64,000 nucleotides of DNA, taken from the NCBI GenBank assembly GCA_032622095.1, contig CP136066.1, positions 45,345,911-45,409,910 on the forward strand, given 5' to 3'. The translations under genes and the position numbers were made by a program. The notes below the pieces were generated by a model that had not been told where the DNA came from, made no database searches, and saw nothing but the letters and a program-made list of their open reading frames with translations. The stretch comes from Siphonodentalium dalli. Lineage: Eukaryota > Mollusca > Scaphopoda > Gadilida > Siphonodentaliidae. The first letter of the stretch is position 1, and each line of letters starts with the position of its first letter. This document shows positions 26,640 to 36,138 of the stretch, one piece after another.

Positions 26640-27251
26640 CGACTGATATTGTATGCAGATTACTCTGCATTGCTTGTATCTGGGAAGTGTGTTTGGGGGG
26701 TAGAACACTCTTTGAGTGCGCAGCTTTCCTCTCTTAGTGAATGGCTTATGGACAATACGTTTTTCCTACATTTAGGTAAGACCGAATCTATTCTGTTTGG
26801 GTCTCAACCAAGAATTCGATGTTGCAATCATCCCTAACATCAAATGTAATCATCACTTCTAACACTTATCTGTGAGTTCGTCTAGGCCAACATCAAAGTG
26901 GAGAAGCCTCATGCAACTCAAACTGTTTTATCTAAATCATGCTCAAGACTAAACTTCCTTTATAGAAAAGCTGACTTTTTAACAAGCTTCACAAACAGAT
27001 TACTAGTTCTCGCTTTGATTCTGTGCTATTTTGATTATGTGTGTTGCTCTTGGTATAATGCGCTATATCTGACAACCAAACGGACATCTCAGAATAGATT
27101 GATTAGATTTGGTATTGGGATACATAATCTAGCAACTGCATGTATGGTACAAGGAACATCTAGGAATGAACTTAAGTTAACTGTTGAACAGCGGGTTAAT
27201 CAAAGAAAGCTATTGCGTATACACATCACCAATGCGTGTTTTGGCGTATAA
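26640..27251 (+). pseudogene. Decayed LINE reverse-transcriptase 3' fragment
   Basis: The frame at 26,640-26,837 reads LYADYSALLVSGK and then HLGKTESILFGS. This is the catalytic YADD box region of a non-LTR retrotransposon RT with the second Asp changed to Tyr, followed by the downstream LGKTES motif. After a frame change near 26,840-26,898, a second stretch (to 27,251) matches the thumb and C-terminal part (RLNFLYRKADFLT, LIRFGIG, RVNQRKLLRIH). The 5' portion is absent. The lost catalytic residue and frame breaks make it inactive. The clade cannot be set with confidence. Confidence 0.7.
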
Positions 27252-27368
27252 AGTTTTTTTCTCTACACCTTTTGTAAATTCAGGTATCCGACATCAAGAT
27301 TTTATCGGCTGGCCATCTGTCAGCCTTGAGCAATTTTTATTATAGCGCCTTAAAAAGTATACCCCCCC

Positions 27369-27884
27369 AGTAGTAATGGGGGGGGGGGGCACTATGGCCC
27401 AGTACCCCCCAGACATGGGCACTATGGCCCAGTACCCCCCAGACATGGGCACTATGGCCCAGTACCCCCCAGACATGGGCACTATGGCCCAGTACCCCCC
27501 CCCCCCCAGACATGGGCACTATGGCCCAGTACCCCCCAGACATGGGCACTATGGCCCAGTACCCCCAGACATGGGCACTATGGCCCACTGGCCATAGTGC
27601 CCATGTCTGGGGGGATACTGGGCCATAGTGCCCATGTCTGGGGGGTACTGGGCCATAGTGCCCATGTCTGGGGGGGTACTGGGCCATAGTGCCCATGTCT
27701 GGGGGGTACTGGGCCATAGTGCCCATGTCTGGGGGGTACTGGGCCATAGTGCCCATGTCTGGGGGTACTACTGGGCCATAGTGCCCATGTCTGGGGGGTA
27801 CTGGGCCATAGTTTCCCCCCTTAGGATAGATGTTCCTGTCATTGATGTGACATTTCTGATCGAAAAAATGAAAATGGACTTAGA
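27369..27884. repeat. Left terminal inverted repeat of the Polinton
   Basis: AGTAGTAATG-G(n) leads into a 30-bp minisatellite (GGCCCAGTACCCCCCAGACA within each unit). About seven units run forward (27,390-27,584), then about eight run in reverse (27,588-27,811) around the centre TGGCCCACTGGCCA. Then comes single-copy DNA (AGGATAGATGTTCCTGTCAT to GGACTTAGA) that is inverted at the right end. Confidence 0.9.
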
Positions 27885-28396
27885 CATTTTTTCATTACTA
27901 ATTTAAAGTTTGTATAATTCTTAACAGAGATGACACATCGACACGAACAGAATCAATTGGTGGGGATCCTACAGTGAAAACGATTTTGTTGAAATTTATC
28001 ATTTATTTTTCAAAAACAAGAACAAGAACAATGAACAATAATATATTATTATACATAAATTATTGTTCTTTGTTAATATTATTGATGTATAATAATATAT
28101 TATTGTTCATTGTTCTTGTTCTTGTTTTTGAAAAATAAATGATAAATTTCAACAAAATCGTTTTCACTGTAGGATCCCCACCAATTGATTCTGTTCGTGT
28201 CGATGTGACATTTCTGATCGAAAAAATGAAAATGGACTTAGACATTTTTTCATTACTAATTTAAAGTTTGTATAATTCTGACCAGAGATGACACATCGAC
28301 ACGAACAGAATCAATTGGTGGGGATCCTACAGAGAAAACGATTTTGTTGAAATTTATCATTTATTTTTCAAAAACAAGAACAAGAACAATGAACAA
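27843..28396. repeat. Subterminal three-copy repeat (direct, inverted, direct)
   Basis: A block of about 195 bp starting GATGTGACATTTCTGATCG appears at 27,843-28,056. It appears inverted over 28,066-28,210, sharing the GACACATCGACACGAACAGA part, and directly again at 28,202-28,396. The first two form a hairpin of about 130-bp arms with a 31-nt loop near 28,066. Confidence 0.85.
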
Positions 28397-29189
28397 CTAG
28401 AGGTCAGATTCCATGGAATCAGATATACTTCCATGGTATCCCATCCCATCCCATGTGAGTGTTATGCGTATATGTGTATTCCTCTTAATTCGAATTCATA
28501 TTGGTGCTTAATGATCCGATGGTGGACTTGCATTGACATTTCTAAATACTAAATATACTCCAAAGGTTTATGTCATGATGATTAATGACTGTCTAATGCA
28601 TCATGGTCCTGACCAACTGAGTCACCATTCACCCAGCCAATTAGTTCATTTGTATTCAGTAGGGATACATTTTATGGCTAATTATAACCGCTCCCCTGGA
28701 TGCCCAAATCCTGTTCAACGGTCACGAAATTTGGTGTGTCTGATTATAGAGTAATCGGCATGTATATATATCAAAAGGGTGCAAATCATATTAATTTGAG
28801 TAATATATTTCACCCGTTAACAATGTTACGCGCTACCAGGATTAAACGGTCCACTCTAAAACTTATACAATCGTTCGAAAGTTGCACCTGGATACTTCTG
28901 ACCACGTCAACAAATTTTTGTCTCAAAGTTTTATTTTTTAAGTAATTTTCCACATTTGTTTGCGGTGGAATTTGCCAAGTCTGAACCCACCCGACGCAAG
29001 CTCTCCGCTGAGCATACATCTTGGAGGCGTACCTACAGTATACCGACGTACATGCTCCTGCATTAAACTAGATCTTTATTAGCACGTTTGGATTTGGGGC
29101 TACAATTAGGTTAGTGATAGACTACTTAAGTATAAATATTTATATTATACTAGCAGGGTGACCAGACTTCGTCCGTGCTGTTTCCCTAT

Positions 29190-29560
29190 TGACAATTTTG
29201 AAGGTCAAGGTCAGGTCGGGGATTCGATTTGACCCGTGTAAAACATTCCCACGACAAAATTACCCCTAGGTATCAATTTCATTAAAATCCCGTCGAAAGG
29301 CGCGATTTGACCTTGAATTGACCATTTTAAAGGTCAAGGTCAGGTCGGGGACACAGTTTTACCGGTCTAAAACACTCCCCGGACAAACGTACCCATAGGT
29401 ATCAAATTTCGTGGAAATCCATCCGTTTTACACGATTTGACATTGAATTGACCATTTTTAAAGTCATGACCAGGTCGGGGTCAAAAACACTCCCCGGACA
29501 AAAGTATCCCTAGATATCAAATTTCGTCGAAATCCGTCCGGCTGTTTTCCCGGCCATACC
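29190..29560. repeat. Tandem repeat, about 120-130 bp units, 3 copies
   Basis: Units share AAGGTCAAGGTCAGGTCGGG, GATTTGACCCGT, ACCCATAGGTATCAAATTTC and AATCCGTCCG. The same family occupies 54,441-54,970. Confidence 0.8.
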
Positions 29561-29980
29561 TAACAGACAAACAGACAGAAGTCCCAAAATATGTAGTAGA
29601 TAGCGTTGTCACGAGTAAACCGATCCATCTGAAAACTTGAAAATGGCACTTTAGATTTTCGGTGGAATTTACCAAAAGTCTCAACCCACCCCATCTTGCA
29701 TTATCCGTTGGGTAGGTTACTTTTAAAGTATAGCGGTCAAGATTTGTGGGGGGGGGTGGCTTGAATAGAATATCCAAATGTACCTGCTACGGCATTACCT
29801 TGCTCTTTAATTAGCCCGTTTGGATTTGGTGGGAAGAATAGGTGCATTTTCCCGTTCCCCGTATAGCGGAAAGGGGTATATATAGTCACGCATTTCAATC
29901 AGTTTGGATATAAAGTTTAAATATACACAGTTATATGCCTATATATTTAATACTAATATATTTTCTTATCAATTAACAGC

Positions 29981-30083
29981 GCAGTGCGTAGCCGAGTGGT
30001 GAGAGCGTCAAACCCTCATTTTGTGTTTTATTGCGACGTGAGTTCGAATCCCGTCAAATTATCTACTATTTTTTTTTTTTTTT
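29981..30083 (+). ncRNA. tRNA-derived, SINE-like segment with Pol III signals
   Basis: An A-box-like TAGCCGAGTGG and a B-box GAGTTCGAATCCCG are spaced as in a long-variable-arm tRNA (Leu or Ser type). T14 follows at 30,070-30,083, a Pol III terminator. The acceptor arms do not pair, and the T stem has one mismatch. It is a tRNA pseudogene or SINE head rather than a working tRNA. Confidence 0.55.
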
Positions 30084-32402
30084 AACATGCTTTGGTGTAT
30101 TTTAATCATCAAATACGAATAATACCAAACTAAAGATAATGTAAAGATGCTTTTTATATTCGATAAATAACTAGAATATAAACGTCGATGTGTCATTGAA
30201 TCGGATATAAAACAATAAACACGTGGGTCGGTTTTCGCATATATAACATGAAGCGCGCTTAATGAACGTTCGGTCCGAAGAATATAATGAGTGATTAACA
30301 ACAACACACAAAGAGTTTGAACGTAATCGAACAGAAAAGAGCGTTCTCTATAAGTTGATTCCTTTATGGTAGGAATAATGAGCGGTTGTTTCACGTTTGC
30401 TTTTTGACAAGACTTAAATGACGGTGAACGAAACTATCAGTGGTGTTTTATTTTGCGAAAGTATAAAAGGAGTCATTTCCAATTCAGCAGACATATACTG
30501 ACGGAAATAATTGAATGTCTATCAGCAGTATACTACGGTTTATAACAATATACAAATTGTTCTTACGAAAATGATGATGTTTGCATGTTTCTATGTGTTT
30601 ATCGTTGTTATCGCAAATGGAATAATTGGCTATACGTCGTCATTACGTTAGTAGAAATATACACCGTATAACGAAGGTTTGTTTGATCAAATTAATGTAA
30701 TGTTTGTATTTTGTTTAGTTGTATATGATATGCAATGCGTTGAAGATGCGAAATAAAATACAAAAGTGAAATGCACGCACGCAGATAGCTCATGACACAC
30801 TATACACGATAAAATGATAATTTACCACACACCATGGGCTACACAATTTACGAATAGGTGGGTTTATATTAAAATCCAAGTTATTTGCTTTCTAACGGCT
30901 CCGATATGAACTCATACCAATATACCACTCTGGAAATGATTGTTGGAATTCGACGGGCGTTCTATCAGTTCTCTGGTAGAGGATTGAGACTGGACCGCGG
31001 CAAGACGGGTGAATTCGAATCGGAGGTAGGTTCCATCCCACGGGGGATGGGGGAGGGAGGGCAGTGACAAACGACTTTTCTGGAACAGGGCGATTTCGAT
31101 CCGCTTTGGACTCTGGATTCCCCAAAAGTTATCTCCGTTTCGCGTGTAGCATAATATGACTTTTATGAATAAGTAACGGATAGTTTGGGGAATGAGATGT
31201 GAGCTTGTACAACATTCGTTCAAAGTTCGCGAATTACATTTGGATAAACATATTTATGTTATATTCCAAATTTCATCTGATTCGGAGAAGAATTAAAAAT
31301 TGGTACCACAGACCACCCCTCCCCTGACCCACAATACTGGACCGACACTTGCAAACTTTGAGGGCCCATAACTCTTGCATTTCTTCTCGGATTACAAAAA
31401 TCCTTTCCGGTATGGGTTTGTTTTCGTTCAGGGAATCTACATACTTAAATAGATGAATGTCAATAAAAAAAAAAAATTGCGAAAATATTGCCCCCACCCC
31501 AGTGTAAAAATATATGTCCAACCCTGTCAAATTTTCTTCTTCGGACTAAGCTGACAACGGTCAACACGACTACAAAAACCAAATACAGTTATCTGGAATG
31601 ATACGGGAGGACAACAGAGTACAATAAAATAGAGGTTTGCCAACTATGGGCGGTAACTCTTCAGGGAAAGCGCGGACACAAGTTTTTATGCCCGAGGGCA
31701 GTAGTGCATATCGAGATGTGCATAAGGTCTAATTTTCGATGCTCTGCTTCTTATAATTTCCGAGATAATAAAATGACATTTTTTCAAATAAAGGGAGATA
31801 ACTCCTCGGTGAAAGCGCGGACAAAATTGTTATGGGCCATAGGCATAGAACTCATGTACCCCAACCTACTTACCAAGTTTTAGTGTCCTACTTCTTGTAC
31901 TTTTCGAGTAATAGTGATTACAAAAGTGTCAAGTATAATAATAAGAATAATAATAATAATAATAATAATAACAATGAAAAATAATCGCAAAAGGGCCATA
32001 ACTCCGCCAAGAAACATTGGGCGGAAATCCGGATACCATTATATCTAGTAAACCTTCGATGCCTACATTCGCTAGAGATTTCGCGTTCCTACTGCAATCA
32101 GTTTCTGAGTATTTCGAAATAAACGGAAAACGACCTCAGTAGAAAAACAATATACTTCCTTGGTTACACCATGGAAGTATAATAATATATTATTATACAT
32201 CAATAATATTAACAAAGAACAATAATTTATGTACAAAACAAGGTCTCAGATTTGAAGAAACTTAATTGAACATCCTACAACATCCTACGCTGAATCAATA
32301 ACAAAAGAGTCTATTTTGTGGAGTTGTTGACACATTCGTTGTTATCTGGTCGTCGTCTTCTTTGCGTTGTATGTATATCAGCCGTCGATGTCCTGGTGAA
32401 GT

Positions 32403-32876
32403 TTAATTCAACAGCAAAGTTGCTTTTCTGTATAATCGACCATAGTGCTTTCCAAACCATCGAACTATTGTTCTGTCATTCTTGAAGAAATCCCGAGAAT
32501 TGAATAATCTTTTCATCCTCTTTCCTTTCATCATGTGGTGGAGTGCGAATATACAATATAATCCACACACATTTGTCGCACGATGTTGATATCGTGTTGT
32601 ATTCATAGTCCATGCTGATGAGTTCCTTTTTATGAATGGTAACATATATCGTCTCGGTGGTGGTAGTCCAAATGAGTCGAAGTATACATATGATCTTCCA
32701 TTGATTAACATCAATGTCCAGTGTTCTCCTGGCTGATCCGATGAGTGCGTATTCACAATATATGCTTGAATATGCTGTGGTTTCTTCTCTGGTAACAGAT
32801 CTCTAGCACAAACATGTGTGTTAAGTTTACACAACCAGGAATTGTCCAGAATATATTGAAGTTCAGCTGTCTGCAT
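32403..32876 (-). CDS. Adenain-like cysteine protease (maturation protease)
   Basis: A 157-residue protein of the adenovirus-protease/Ulp1 fold that would process virion precursor proteins. The catalytic set is visible in family order: His52 in GEHWTLM, Asp67 in YFDSFG, Gln97 (oxyanion hole) seven residues before Cys104 in NVCGLYC. Length is a little shorter than adenain (about 200). It is the leftmost and last gene of the minus-strand block, and its start overlaps the upstream gene by 14 bp, which supports ATG 32,876. The frame is intact. Candidate Gly-Gly cleavage sites occur in two neighbouring small proteins. Confidence 0.9.
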   Translation of the reverse strand: MQTAELQYILDNSWLCKLNTHVCARDLLPEKKPQHIQAYIVNTHSSDQPGEHWTLMLINGRSYVYFDSFGLPPPRRYMLPFIKRNSSAWTMNTTRYQHRATNVCGLYCIFALHHMMKGKRMKRLFNSRDFFKNDRTIVRWFGKHYGRLYRKATLLLN

Positions 32877-33324
32877 CGTTGTAATTCTCTTTGACTCGCT
32901 GTGACCACATCAGAGTCCACTCTGCGTCGATTTTTTTGCGGTTGAGCTCCAAACTGTTTCTCAGATGATCCCACATGACGTATGCTTCGAACTTCTCCTT
33001 GCAGTGTGGGTTTAACTCCATCAGCTTCGGGAACCATCTTTCCATAACATTGTATATGTCAAGTTTAATCAGCGCTAAGTCGATAAACTGGTTTGTCCAA
33101 TCATCAGTTGTAGAGAACAAACACAGAACATGTTCACGTTGACTGGGATGTTCTATTTTACATCCTTCACAGTTTGCTGACACTTCCTTGCGAATAAGTT
33201 CTTGTATTTCTTCAATCATAGCGTTGTTGAGTGTGTCCAAGATCAGGTCCCATCTCGGAGCAAAGTTTTGTGAACATTGGTATTCTTCATAGTAGTTCCA
33301 TAGCTGTGATGTGAACTCCATCAT
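32863..33324 (-). CDS. Conserved-looking Polinton protein with a Cys/His cluster
   Basis: A 153-residue protein, mostly helical and acidic, with a C-x2-C-x4-H-x6-H-x2-C cluster (CEGCKIEHPSQREHVLC, residues about 52-68) that could bind zinc. It begins MMEFTSQ. It overlaps the protease start by 14 bp and the detached capsid tail by 38 bp, a compact arrangement typical of a single transcription unit. No enzymatic motif is seen. The function is unknown; the position between capsid and protease genes suggests a virion or assembly role. Confidence 0.65.
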   Translation of the reverse strand: MMEFTSQLWNYYEEYQCSQNFAPRWDLILDTLNNAMIEEIQELIRKEVSANCEGCKIEHPSQREHVLCLFSTTDDWTNQFIDLALIKLDIYNVMERWFPKLMELNPHCKEKFEAYVMWDHLRNSLELNRKKIDAEWTLMWSQRVKENYNDADS

Positions 33325-33577
33325 AATAGTCAGTAAGCACTTCTCTCAAAGCTGTGATCTCTATTTCACTGTCAAATTCAGCATACACCAAAACGTTGAC
33401 GGCTGTAGTAGAGCTGTCAAGAACTGAAGCTCCAAACGCAGGTTCCCTGTCTTTATAGGATGTAGATGTCCCTCGTCGCTTCCTTGGTCCGGTGTCAAGT
33501 CGAAACCCCACAAACAATAACCATTCATATATTCTTTTCTTTTTTTTAATTAATGCCAATTGATTTGTTAACACCAA
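33287..33577 (-). pseudogene. Detached C-terminal part of the capsid-like gene
   Basis: This frame overlaps the last 32 bp of the capsid-like gene and continues to 33,287. Its end (AVNVLVYAEFDSEIEI) has the strand-rich character expected at the C-terminus of F54H12.2-like capsid proteins. The preceding gene lacks that part, which indicates that one gene has been split by a frame change. The A-rich run at about 33,538-33,552 is the likely site. Alternatives are a base-calling error in the homopolymer, or an independent small gene. Confidence 0.6.
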
Positions 33578-34634
33578 ACATTCCTAAAGATTGATACAAA
33601 GATAAATATGATCTGAGACATTGTTTTGTTGCGAAGTTTGGTTCAAATGGACGGTTATGTATTGTATGACCGTCTTGACTAACTTCTAATTTATTCAAAC
33701 TGAAATGTTTGAAGTGGAATGGATTGGTACCCAAATCTCCATTCATATCTTTATTTTCGACCAACGCAATAAAAAGTTTCTTTGGTAATTGTCCTTGAAA
33801 TAAGTGGTCTTCAATTTTTGATCTAAGTCCAGTACTAATTGTGAAAGTTTTTATTTCTACTCGTCTGATAGGTATTTTCATTTTTGACTGGACAATTTCT
33901 TGATTTAATTTATTTGAGACCGCTGGAAAGAGACTAACTGTTCTGACATCGAACACTGCTGATTCGAAAACAATTTGTCCATCCTCGGCGCCAATGAGGC
34001 AAAATTTTGATGGTGATCTGTTTAATCTGATACGAATTTCAATTCCATTTGGTAAATATTTTTCTTGAAGAAACAGATCAGTGTGTAAGCGTCCACATAG
34101 TTCAACAATTTTACTACCACCGATCAAACTTTCTCTAGAAGTTAATCCAGCATTGCCACCACCTTTGGTATTCTCTTCAAATTGTTCTGCTGTATCGCCA
34201 TACCACATTTCTAAATTTGCTAATTGATTATCTTTATATTCTGGAGAGTATCCCAACAGATTTTCGAAATATGCTCGGTATGGGTAAGTGTCAGAATTCG
34301 AAGTTATCAATTTGTTGTTCAAGTAAACATCGATACTGCTGAACATGCTATGAAAGAAATTGTTAACAGGTGCTAATTCCGTACCAGCTACCAAATTAGT
34401 TCCATCTTTTTTTGTAATTTTGAATTTCACATAAAGATAAGATTGATTAATATCTGTCCACTTTTCGGTTTGAGATGGTATGACAAACTCTATCGGAGCA
34501 GAATTATTCAGCGGTGCAATCGGATGATTTTCGATCCACTGCGATTCTGACATTGTAGCCACCGTTGGTGGAACATGTGTTATATCAAGTTCCGATTTAT
34601 TGCATTCGCATGATCCATTTACCATTTGTGCCAT
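33546..34634 (-). CDS. Major-capsid-like protein (F54H12.2-like family), 3' end frame-broken
   Basis: A 362-residue beta-rich protein belonging to the group annotated F54H12.2-like in invertebrate genomes, which accompanies Polinton genes and is taken as a jelly-roll capsid (hexon-like) protein. Recognisable stretches are SELDITHVPPT near the N-terminus, PIEFVIPSQ, YLYVKFKI, LAPVNNFFHSMFSSIDVYLN, YPYRAYFENLLGYS, GRLHTDLF, NPFHFKHFSLNKLEV. It ends early at TAA 33,546, and the expected C-terminal strands appear in another frame at 33,287-33,577. It starts just before the basic protein gene, with a 2-bp gap. The capsid role is inferred from family and neighbours. Confidence 0.8.
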   Translation of the reverse strand: MAQMVNGSCECNKSELDITHVPPTVATMSESQWIENHPIAPLNNSAPIEFVIPSQTEKWTDINQSYLYVKFKITKKDGTNLVAGTELAPVNNFFHSMFSSIDVYLNNKLITSNSDTYPYRAYFENLLGYSPEYKDNQLANLEMWYGDTAEQFEENTKGGGNAGLTSRESLIGGSKIVELCGRLHTDLFLQEKYLPNGIEIRIRLNRSPSKFCLIGAEDGQIVFESAVFDVRTVSLFPAVSNKLNQEIVQSKMKIPIRRVEIKTFTISTGLRSKIEDHLFQGQLPKKLFIALVENKDMNGDLGTNPFHFKHFSLNKLEVSQDGHTIHNRPFEPNFATKQCLRSYLSLYQSLGMFGVNKSIGIN

Positions 34635-34636
34635 GA

Positions 34637-35011
34637 TTAATCAAAAATATCAAGAGCTCGACTGCTAGGATGTTTTTTCGACTGACTTTTTCGGCGTTTG
34701 ACAGCTGAATGATTCATTTTTGAATTCGCTACTCTTTTTCTAGGTTTTTGTCTCGAGTTCAAAATTTGATTTTTAGCTTGTGTGCCAAAAGATTTTAAAG
34801 CTTTTTTACCTTCAGACATCAACGCTTCTTTCGGACTTTTACCTTGATTAATAATTTCATCTGCAACACCAAAAGTGTGTTTTTTCGCAAGTTGTAAAGC
34901 TGTCCGACCAATCGGTTTTAGAAATGGTACAGCAGATCTTATAACTGATTTGAAAATTGAACCAATACCGTTACTATATTGCCGTGGTACACCTCTATAC
35001 ACGGGGAACAT
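34637..35011 (-). CDS. Basic amphipathic virion protein (pVI/pX-like)
   Basis: A 124-residue protein with an N-terminal amphipathic segment (residues about 16-45, GIGSIFKSVIRSAVPFLKPI) and a strongly basic C-terminal half (QKPRKRVANSK, KRRKSQSKK). This layout is that of adenovirus pVI/core peptides, which disrupt membranes or bind genome. It sits between the capsid-like and penton-like genes with gaps of 2 and 5 bp. Identity is inferred from composition and position, not from a conserved motif. Confidence 0.6.
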   Translation of the reverse strand: MFPVYRGVPRQYSNGIGSIFKSVIRSAVPFLKPIGRTALQLAKKHTFGVADEIINQGKSPKEALMSEGKKALKSFGTQAKNQILNSRQKPRKRVANSKMNHSAVKRRKSQSKKHPSSRALDIFD

Positions 35012-35016
35012 TGTTT

Positions 35017-35868
35017 TTAGAACTCCTCTCGTTTTCTGAAATGCAGCTTCGCCAAAGACTTACCACCAATAAACTGAATTGATTTTCCTGTGTCGCCACT
35101 TATATTTACACTAATTTTGTCAAAGTATGACTTTGAAACTGGAACATAATGTAAATTTAAAAATTCATGTTTTACATGTAATCCGTCGATATCTCTTTTA
35201 ATTCTGAAAGAAACAACTCGTAAAATTTGTACTTCAACATTTCCAACAATTGTGAAATCGGCAATATCAGAATAAACAAACATTTGATTATTACCAACAA
35301 ACAAATCTACACCAAACGGAAATCTATTATTTGAATAAAAATCTTCAGAAGCGTTTTCAGTTTTGTAACCCAACTTGTGCAAAAGACATTGTGGTAATTC
35401 AATTCCTAGTTTTGGGATACTTACACTCTTGCGAATAATTTTCACACGTTTTGTAACTTTTGAGTACTTGATGTGAAATCCGTATTCGTTTTGCATTGCT
35501 TCTCCAAGTGTTTCATCAATTACATCTTGCATTGTATCAAGTAAATCTGCCGCAGAGGTATACGAACCTTCTCGTATCTGTATTTCAATTGCACGAACGC
35601 CATCAGGTCTCGTAAATATCTTTTCTTCAAAACGATTTTGAAGAACAGACAGTATTATTGCATCAGTTGTAATCAAATTGAATTTACACGAATCCCCTGT
35701 AACATTGTATGTTTCTGAAGGTGTTATCAGTTCGACTAATGCAACTTCCCATTTTTCTTTATCAATTTGAATTGGTTTTGGTAATTGTACAGTAAAACAA
35801 CATTGAGAATTGTTTGGATACATTACCATTGAACTGTCGCTCGGAATTGTAATGTAGAAAGAATTCAT
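35017..35868 (-). CDS. Minor capsid (penton-like) protein
   Basis: A 283-residue protein beginning MNSFYITIPSDSSMVMYPNN, then VQLPKPIQIDKEKWEVALVE. This opening, a short strand and then a W-E-V-A-L-V-E strand, is typical of the single-jelly-roll minor capsid protein found next to the major capsid gene in Polintons. The rest is strand-rich (RVVSFRIKRDIDGLHVKHEF). The frame is intact. Its start overlaps the stop of the upstream membrane-protein gene by 4 bp (ATGA type), pointing to coupled expression. Confidence 0.75.
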   Translation of the reverse strand: MNSFYITIPSDSSMVMYPNNSQCCFTVQLPKPIQIDKEKWEVALVELITPSETYNVTGDSCKFNLITTDAIILSVLQNRFEEKIFTRPDGVRAIEIQIREGSYTSAADLLDTMQDVIDETLGEAMQNEYGFHIKYSKVTKRVKIIRKSVSIPKLGIELPQCLLHKLGYKTENASEDFYSNNRFPFGVDLFVGNNQMFVYSDIADFTIVGNVEVQILRVVSFRIKRDIDGLHVKHEFLNLHYVPVSKSYFDKISVNISGDTGKSIQFIGGKSLAKLHFRKREEF

Positions 35869-36128
35869 ACTTTCAAAATTTCTGCCGACTGATTTTTCAA
35901 ATATTTCAAACGCGGTGTTGGTAAAATGTATCCCAAAGAACTACTGAGTAAAATTAACCACAGTTCGTTATTTTCACTTTGTAAACTTAAATGAACAATT
36001 GCTGTAGCGATTATACCAACAATTATAATAATTTGTGTAAAATATGTTACTTGATTTTTTGCAATTTTTTCTCCACAGATTTGAAATTGTGATGGAGCAT
36101 CCAGACCAACTGAACCATTTTGAGACAT
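35865..36128 (-). CDS. Small two-helix membrane protein
   Basis: An 87-residue protein starting MSQNGSVGLDAPSQ. A polar N-terminus (FQICGEKIAKNQ) is followed by two membrane segments, about residues 30-52 (FTQIIIIVGIIATAIVHLSL) and 59-75 (LWLILLSSSLGYILP). The ATG at 36,128 is preferred over an upstream in-frame one that would run into the integrase gene. It may be an envelope or vesicle component, or a holin-like egress factor; the sequence does not decide. Confidence 0.65.
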   Translation of the reverse strand: MSQNGSVGLDAPSQFQICGEKIAKNQVTYFTQIIIIVGIIATAIVHLSLQSENNELWLILLSSSLGYILPTPRLKYLKNQSAEILKV

Positions 36129-36138
36129 GTTAAAAGTT

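Larger units (their letters stand above)
28397..32180. mobile_element. Non-coding insertion within the Polinton
   Basis: The third subterminal repeat copy stops abruptly after GAACAA at 28,396, and its missing continuation (AATAATATATTATTATAC) resumes at 32,181. The intervening 3.8 kb is therefore inserted. ATACTTCCATGGT near the left edge and ACCATGGAAGTAT at the right edge are inverted. Contents are a three-unit tandem repeat of about 120 bp (29,190-29,560), a tRNA-like segment, an (ATA)n microsatellite near 31,940 and GGGAGATAACTCC-type motifs. No gene is recognised. Confidence 0.7.

Noticed and set aside
27294-27906. ORFs reading GHSAHVWG / PPDMGTMAQY
   Set aside because: Translation of the 30-bp minisatellite in the Polinton terminal repeat; it is open on both strands.
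29981-30062. Functional tRNA gene
   Set aside because: The acceptor arms do not pair and the T stem is imperfect, although A and B boxes are good.
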